Source: Apoda limacodes
Lineage: Eukaryota; Arthropoda; Insecta; Lepidoptera; Limacodidae
Length of the DNA stretch: 64,000 nucleotides
Assembly (NCBI GenBank): GCA_946406115.1
Contig: OX291544.1
Span: 24,321,521-24,385,520, forward strand
Direction: 5' to 3'
A program made the translations under genes and the position numbers. The notes beneath the pieces were generated by a model. The model did no database searches and was not told the origin of the DNA. It saw only the letters and a program-made list of their open reading frames with translations. This document shows, in pieces, positions 58,618 through 64,000 of this stretch; positions within the stretch are counted from its first letter, which is position 1; every line of letters starts with the position of its first letter.

Positions 58618-58838
58618 GTGAAAAAAATAAAAAAAGTGCGAGTCGGACTAGGGCACGAAGGGTATTATTATAATTATTATTAGTATTATAATTACCATTA
58701 TGTAAAAAACGGCAAAAAATCACGTTTGTTGTATGGGACACCCCTTAAATATTTGTTTTATTTTAAATTAATTATTTATTTTAAAAAATACATCTTCTGT
58801 AAAATTACAACTGGACAGACGGACGGACGGACGGACGG
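58618..58838 (+). repeat. Dispersed 'ggttccgta' family, 5' half, ending in (GGAC)n
   Basis: 'agtgcgagtcggactagggc', 'aatcacgtttgttgtatgg' and then 'ctggacagacggacgg' with five GGAC units. It is cut where the GC-rich block begins; the family's 3' end is missing beyond it. Confidence 0.6.
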
Positions 58839-58840
58839 TT

Positions 58841-60278
58841 TTTTTTTTTCTGAGCTGACAATGCAGTTGGCTGTTGCAGCCATTACTGCTTCACCGGGCT
58901 TTTTGGGGCGAGACACTGAAGGAGCCTCAGCCCATATAGCGCCCAACGCTCTAGGGCTCCCCGCGGGGGAAGCCTCGGCTTGGATTGTCGCTCTCGGGGG
59001 CGTCCCTTCGACCGGCGTGAGTCTCGAAACCGAAGGTAAGTCACCGCCAGGAGGGGATTTCCCCATTACGCGGGTACGGTTGCGATTGAGTGGGGTCGAG
59101 AAGCGCCCCGGCAGTCTTTGATACCTCGTGTATCCTTGTGGGCGCTGACGAACCCGGGGACGTCGGCGTCGTGTTTGGAGGGAGGCCCTATTTGGGGAAG
59201 TCGTAGAGACTAATCTCGCTATCCGGATAGCGAGATCGTCATCTGGGGCCGTTAGTATTAGCCGGTTTTGGCCGGATTGCCTAGCATCTAGCCTCCAAGC
59301 CCAATGTGCCTTAAGCACACAGCCGTTCGATCCCGACCACGTGCGCGAGGTAGACGGCGAAGTGGAGCGCAGAACTTCTCTGCCTCCACAAAACCCCCTG
59401 CCCCCATGCGGCCATGGACACAACCCCCGCCGCCACCTCTTCGCAGGCCGACTGTCCCACTTCGGGACGGAAGGAAAATTCTCCAGCCCCTGTTGTCATC
59501 AAAGACAAAGGGGCCTGGCCAAACATCGCTAACGCTATGAATGCCAACATTGGCGAGGAGCAAGAATACCTAAGTATGGCCAAGCACCCCGCAGTGCTAC
59601 GGATTGCTTGGTGTGTACCTAACTCCTACTCCTACGGCCGGGGTTACGTTGTCACCATTAGGTTTCCCCCCGAGCAACGAAACTTTTTACGAATAAGAAA
59701 CGTTTAGGTAGACCGCAACTCTAAAAAGAGCTATACGATCTCACCCACCAGCCCTTGAGCACACGGAACTGGATTTCTTACAAACTAGAACGCAATCGAT
59801 ACTTAAAACGCGAGAATGCGCGAAGTGGCGAACCGCTGAGGCGGAAATACTACACTAGCGATCCACCCAAAGCCGGGCTCAGGCCGGGCGAACCAGCGTC
59901 AGTCAAAGAGCCAAACAAAGGGACACCACTATGCGTAGTAGTTCCGCGACTGCGAGAACACACACTCACAGACAAAAACACACAGTATCGCTTCGATAAA
60001 CTTCGCTTTATGGGCGCGTTAAAAAGCGCGAAAGTACACTCAGAGCGGGCCGAGAAGCTATTTCCCAGCCAATACACACAACCGAGCAGCGCTCAACACT
60101 CAGGCCGATTTTCCAAGAATCGCGGGCAATAAACCAAACGACGAAACGAGGTAGTCAGGCGCTGAGGCAAAACACAACACAGGAATACGAACCAGCTGAG
60201 TCACCACTGCACGGAGCACAATGAGAGCATTTGACGCTCTAGAACACGACCGCATAACACGAAAGTCGAATCGGGAAT
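58841..60278 (-). mobile_element. GC-rich 1.44-kb insertion, probably a retroposed element
   Basis: Base composition changes sharply from AT-rich to GC-rich at both ends. The left end is a run of T (58839-58849), which read on the minus strand would be a poly(A) tail. 'ggacggacggtt' stands on both sides (58829-58840 and 60279-60290), compatible with a target duplication, although the left copy lies in a GGAC array. Minus-strand ORFs (59423-58776, 215 codons, Arg/Pro/Ser-rich) and plus-strand ORFs (59414-59707; 59755-60132) have no domain I can name. On the plus strand, SPAPVVIKDKGAW is faintly like a LINE ORF1 segment, but that is the opposite sense. Class unknown. Confidence 0.5.
59213..59236. 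repeat. Perfect 24-bp palindrome
   Basis: The half-site 'atctcgctatcc' is followed directly by its exact reverse complement. It lies inside the GC-rich insertion. Confidence 0.95.
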
Positions 60279-60290
60279 GGACGGACGGTT

Positions 60291-63200
60291 CGCTTTTAAA
60301 TTGCCCAGAAAAAAGCTTCAGTCAAAGCTCATTTAAACATATTTTATCTATACATTAAGCTAGCAATATTACAACAACAGTCTTATTAGATTTACAGGAT
60401 TCTCCAGTTCATTTAATTTTGTTGTACAATACGCTGACATTCATGAAATTTGACATAAAGTTATGAAGGTATCTTATATTACTTGTAGTAAAGAAAAATA
60501 ACAAATATCAAATTAATTATTATTAAAACACCGATACGGAAAAGTCAAAGTGAGAATCTTACACACTTTTATCCTTTTTAAAATCATTACTTGATTATTT
60601 AACTTATTTAATACAGTGCATATTTTACAAAATAATCTCTTATTACTTTGCGGTTTATAGCACTTTGCCAAAAAGTAACGGGTCTTTATAAAGCACAGTT
60701 AGTTAATACATAATGCTTACAACTACAATTACTATGTTGTCTTTAATGTTTATCTTGTCGAACGAAATCAGTGATTCGTTAGTGGTTAGTCATACTCGCT
60801 TAAACAGAGCTAACACGCTCACTTTACCGAATTTGATTGCACCAAATACGAAACATAGTATCCATATAGAAATCAGGGCTGGGTAAAATACACATTATGC
60901 TACAGCAAAATATAAATAAGAATATACTTTTTTTCATGTATTTTAAATATGGAATATTGTCAAGTCGTGTATTATAAATTATTTTTAATTGAAGTACAAA
61001 TTACAAAATAAATTGAGAGCCTTTGATCGCAAGAAATGTTAATGCCCTAATCTAAGAACAACTGTAACTTGCATGCCTGAAAATGTCATAATATATTACA
61101 AAAGTCACACACGTAATAATTATATCACATGTCACACACGTCACAGGCACTTTAGTTTTAATTTAAGTTTGTAATGATTTATTTTACTCTATTTCTATTT
61201 GCTTATTGCATGCAAAGTTCTTAGGTTGGAAGCTGCAGAAACAAAAATAACAAAGAAAAATTTGAAAATATTGCACGTTTTTAGAAAAAGGGAGAAAAAT
61301 AAAGTACAAAGTCAATAACTGAAGATCGCAAAATTTATGTATGTTAAATGTATTTTAAAGCTATCAGTAGGTATTGGAAATACTAATAACAAGTTACATT
61401 TTGAGGTAGTAATTGAAATACAAATACAAAATGCGTATTTGTATTTCAAATACGTATTCCAATTACAAGTAATTCAAATACTGTTCATCTCTGACAGAAA
61501 TACACATGTTCTCCACGCGGCGTGACTTAATTTTTAAGATGGGTACTTACAATAGGGGACGAGGTAAAAATAAAGGTATAAGAAAATATTTGTTTATTAA
61601 GAGTATTGTTGTGTATTCAAACGATTGCTACGAGACAAGCAAGTTGCTAAACATTACATACTCATACACATACTTATTTATTCATAATAAAATTGTATGT
61701 CAAATAATTAAAACTGGGTACATTGTTTCAATAATTTCAATTATATACCTTAATTTTAATTAATTTGGTTATTTATAAGAATTCTTTAATGGTTATAATA
61801 GGCATTTTTAATAATCCAGTATTTTAATCTAGAAGAGGAGAACTTATATTTATTATGTTTTTACAAATTTCATTATAGATTTTGGAACGCATTGCTCATT
61901 TGGTCTTACTAATTTTTACAAGTTTACATTGTGTAGATTTTAGGTTTTTACTCCGTCTTGTCTTGCTACATTGCATTTGTAAATCCGACAACGTTGAGTA
62001 GTCATGGAGCTGTCTACACTTTCGATGGCCGACTAAATGAAATGATTGTTTAGGCTGTGCTGCTACCCCCTAAGTTTGGCGACTATGTTGCGCTGGCGGC
62101 CCTTCCAAGAAAATATATTTATACGTAAGAAAATATAAGCGTACTTTTAAATATTCACAGACGCAAAACTGTCTTGTAAACTATTAAATGACTTAGTATA
62201 ATGTTTAAAACAGTGTTAATTATGAGAAATAGTACAAAATAATTATATCTGAATCTGGGTACTAATTCACATACGTGTCCTTGTCCATATATGTATATCT
62301 TTCAGTCTGATTTATAATACACTTTGACAATCATTCTTTAATAGTAACAAACTACTGAGTAAACAATAATAAAAAAATGGCTTTAGTGTCAATAACCTGC
62401 ACAGACCTATAAAAGAAAAATCTAGAATACAATCCGTCGAAACACAAAATTGATTTGGTACGACACGCACTTGGCCTGTTTATTTTACGTTAAAGTACAA
62501 TATTTTTCAATTACTTAGTTTTCTCAAAAAATTGATACTTTTTCGTTATAAACGTAAGATAAATTTTTTACGTATAACTGGATTGCAGAACGAAAAAATA
62601 GAGACAATTTTGCCATTTATTCGTAAAAGTATTTTTAATGAGGTAAATAAAAGATAGTGGACAGCAGGTTGCAGGGGATACCATGGGCTATATTACAAAT
62701 TACGTAAGCCTGCATCATGAATGAGGTCGAGACCTACATTTGACACCAGCCGTTATCCCGGCCTCTTCAAATGCCATGAGCCCGTCCTTGACGCAACGAG
62801 GAGATAAATAGAACATATTTTTATATACAAAAGAATCAACTTACCTTTTACTATGAAATATCTAAAAAATAAAATCTTACAATACCTATATAAACAGGTA
62901 TATAGAAATATAAAATAATGCAGAGCCCAAATTACGGAGCCTAGACGTAAAAACGTACGTAGACGTAAAATTATTTTGTAAAATTAATCCCCTACAAGAG
63001 AAAATAGGGGTGATAATTTTGTAAGTAAATCCTTAATTTTTGATTGGTATTTGGCCTTTAGAAAAGAATATAATATTGATTGAAAATTAACGATGATTTT
63101 TTTACCAGTTTTGGAAAATCATCTCTTAGAGGACAAAATTAGGGATAGAAATTTGTATGAGAATTCCGATTTTTTCGAAGTAAAACATTAAACAGTTAAA

Positions 63201-63680
63201 AGGTTTCTTTTAACTTAAACGTCCACGTAAACGGTAATTTGTAGGATTTTTTTAGTCGAGTAACCCAGTTTTCTTGCAATTTTCACTGTTTCTTGAATTG
63301 ACTTCATATAAATTACGTGTAAGTTTACGAGATTGGGTGAGATTCGGCTCAACCTCCTCCGCCACCTAAACACGTCACGGATCTAATTATTATACTATAT
63401 AATAATTAAATAATTTTGGCTATACAGGGCTAGAAAAACTTATAGCCACTGTTTTCCAATACTCGTACAAATTATGTGTTTATTTATTGTGTTTGATTGT
63501 AATGTAATTAAATAAAATCATTAAAATTTACTGTTATGTGTAGTACAAAATGTACACTAGCATTCATAATATGTATATTAAATAATGAATAACTTAATAT
63601 TTAAATTAACATATTCTTAATACAATCACTAAGCTATTTTTACATGTGTAAATGTGTAAGGAACCTTTACATGTACCTAC
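60291..63680. other. 3.4-kb AT-rich stretch without recognised genes
   Basis: A small hairpin 'ttgaaatacaaatac'/'gtatttgtatttcaa' lies at 61413-61449. A reversed scrap 'acacgcacttggcc' of the dispersed family lies at 62463-62479. Short ORFs (61337-61525, 61506-61763) show nothing recognisable. Confidence 0.45.
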
Positions 63681-64000
63681 TTAAGAGAATACGATTCGGA
63701 GCGCCACTCAGTGTGCTTTATATAAACGATTTTTTTCACTTCTATTTGGCAGTTGCTGATGGAACACCACTGAATTTTGAAAACATGTTCTAGTAATAAA
63801 TATCTAGGTCTGCTGTGCCAGTTTTCTATAACATTTTATAGTTCAAAAGTTATACAGAATTCTAATTTTTCATACAAATAGGTTTTAAAAAAGTTTTCTA
63901 GTTAATAAAAACATTTTAAGAGATTTTGGAAAACCACAGACATAGGTATTCAGCCTCGGATTATGACTAGCAAATTTCATAGTGATTGATCAGTAAATGT
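63681..64000. mobile_element. TTAA-flanked MITE, copy 3, cut by the window end
   Basis: It starts TTAA then 'gagaatacgattcggagcgc' and follows copy 2 (47138-47460) throughout, e.g. 'gaaaacatgttctagtaata' and 'ctaggtctgctgtgcc'. The distal inverted repeat lies beyond position 64000. Confidence 0.75.

Noticed and set aside
58776..59423. 215-codon Arg/Pro/Ser-rich protein on the minus strand as a host gene
   Set aside because: The GC-rich block is open in several frames on both strands, the C-terminus runs through the T-run and GGAC array, and no domain is visible.

Overview
This window looks like intergenic or intronic DNA from an insect, most likely a moth or butterfly. It is AT-rich, has no convincing dense host gene, and is packed with repeat families that I recognise from Lepidoptera: Jockey-type LINE tails, RTE-type reverse transcriptase fragments, Lep1-like Helitrons ending in CTAG, tRNA-derived SINEs, and a dispersed family marked by 'cggccaagtg...ggttccgta' and runs of 'cagacagac'. 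The taxonomic call is inferred from these families; no host protein supports it.

The best-preserved object is a DIRS-type tyrosine-recombinase retrotransposon on the minus strand, about 7406-12470. It has 140-bp inverted terminal repeats (7463-7602 and 12321-12460), an internal complementary region (7659-7779) that matches both outer ends, a gag gene, a reverse transcriptase/RNase H/Dam-like ORF and a tyrosine recombinase ORF. Gag appears to be split by a 392-bp spliceosomal intron. RT and recombinase each overlap the preceding ORF in the -1 frame. The recombinase carries one in-frame stop and a Cys at the usual His/Trp catalytic position, so this copy is probably not autonomous.

Left part (1-7400): a 5S rRNA-derived fragment (476-524), an RTE reverse transcriptase remnant (640-1400), a decayed Jockey ORF2 fragment (5236-5910), further Jockey and RTE pieces, and a 133-bp nearly palindromic foldback (6908-7040). 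Middle (12.5-40 kb): mostly non-coding AT-rich DNA with TTAA-flanked MITEs, Helitrons, RTE fragments, a long (TA)n tract and one exon-like open segment at 36963-37150.

Right part: a decayed CR1/Jockey-type LINE (40398-43610, minus) with endonuclease and RT domains; Helitron, SINE and MITE clusters (46.4-48.4 kb); a Jockey C-terminal fragment (48429-49335); an RT C-terminal fragment (50530-50805, plus); and a 5'-truncated LINE (51254-52528, minus) whose 3' UTR is present as a 190-bp inverted duplication. A GC-rich 1.44-kb insertion with a T-run at one end and 12-bp flanking repeats lies at 58841-60278. The rest, including most of 60.3-63.7 kb, shows nothing I can name. Every recognised coding sequence belongs to a mobile element; apart from the DIRS unit they are independent relics.
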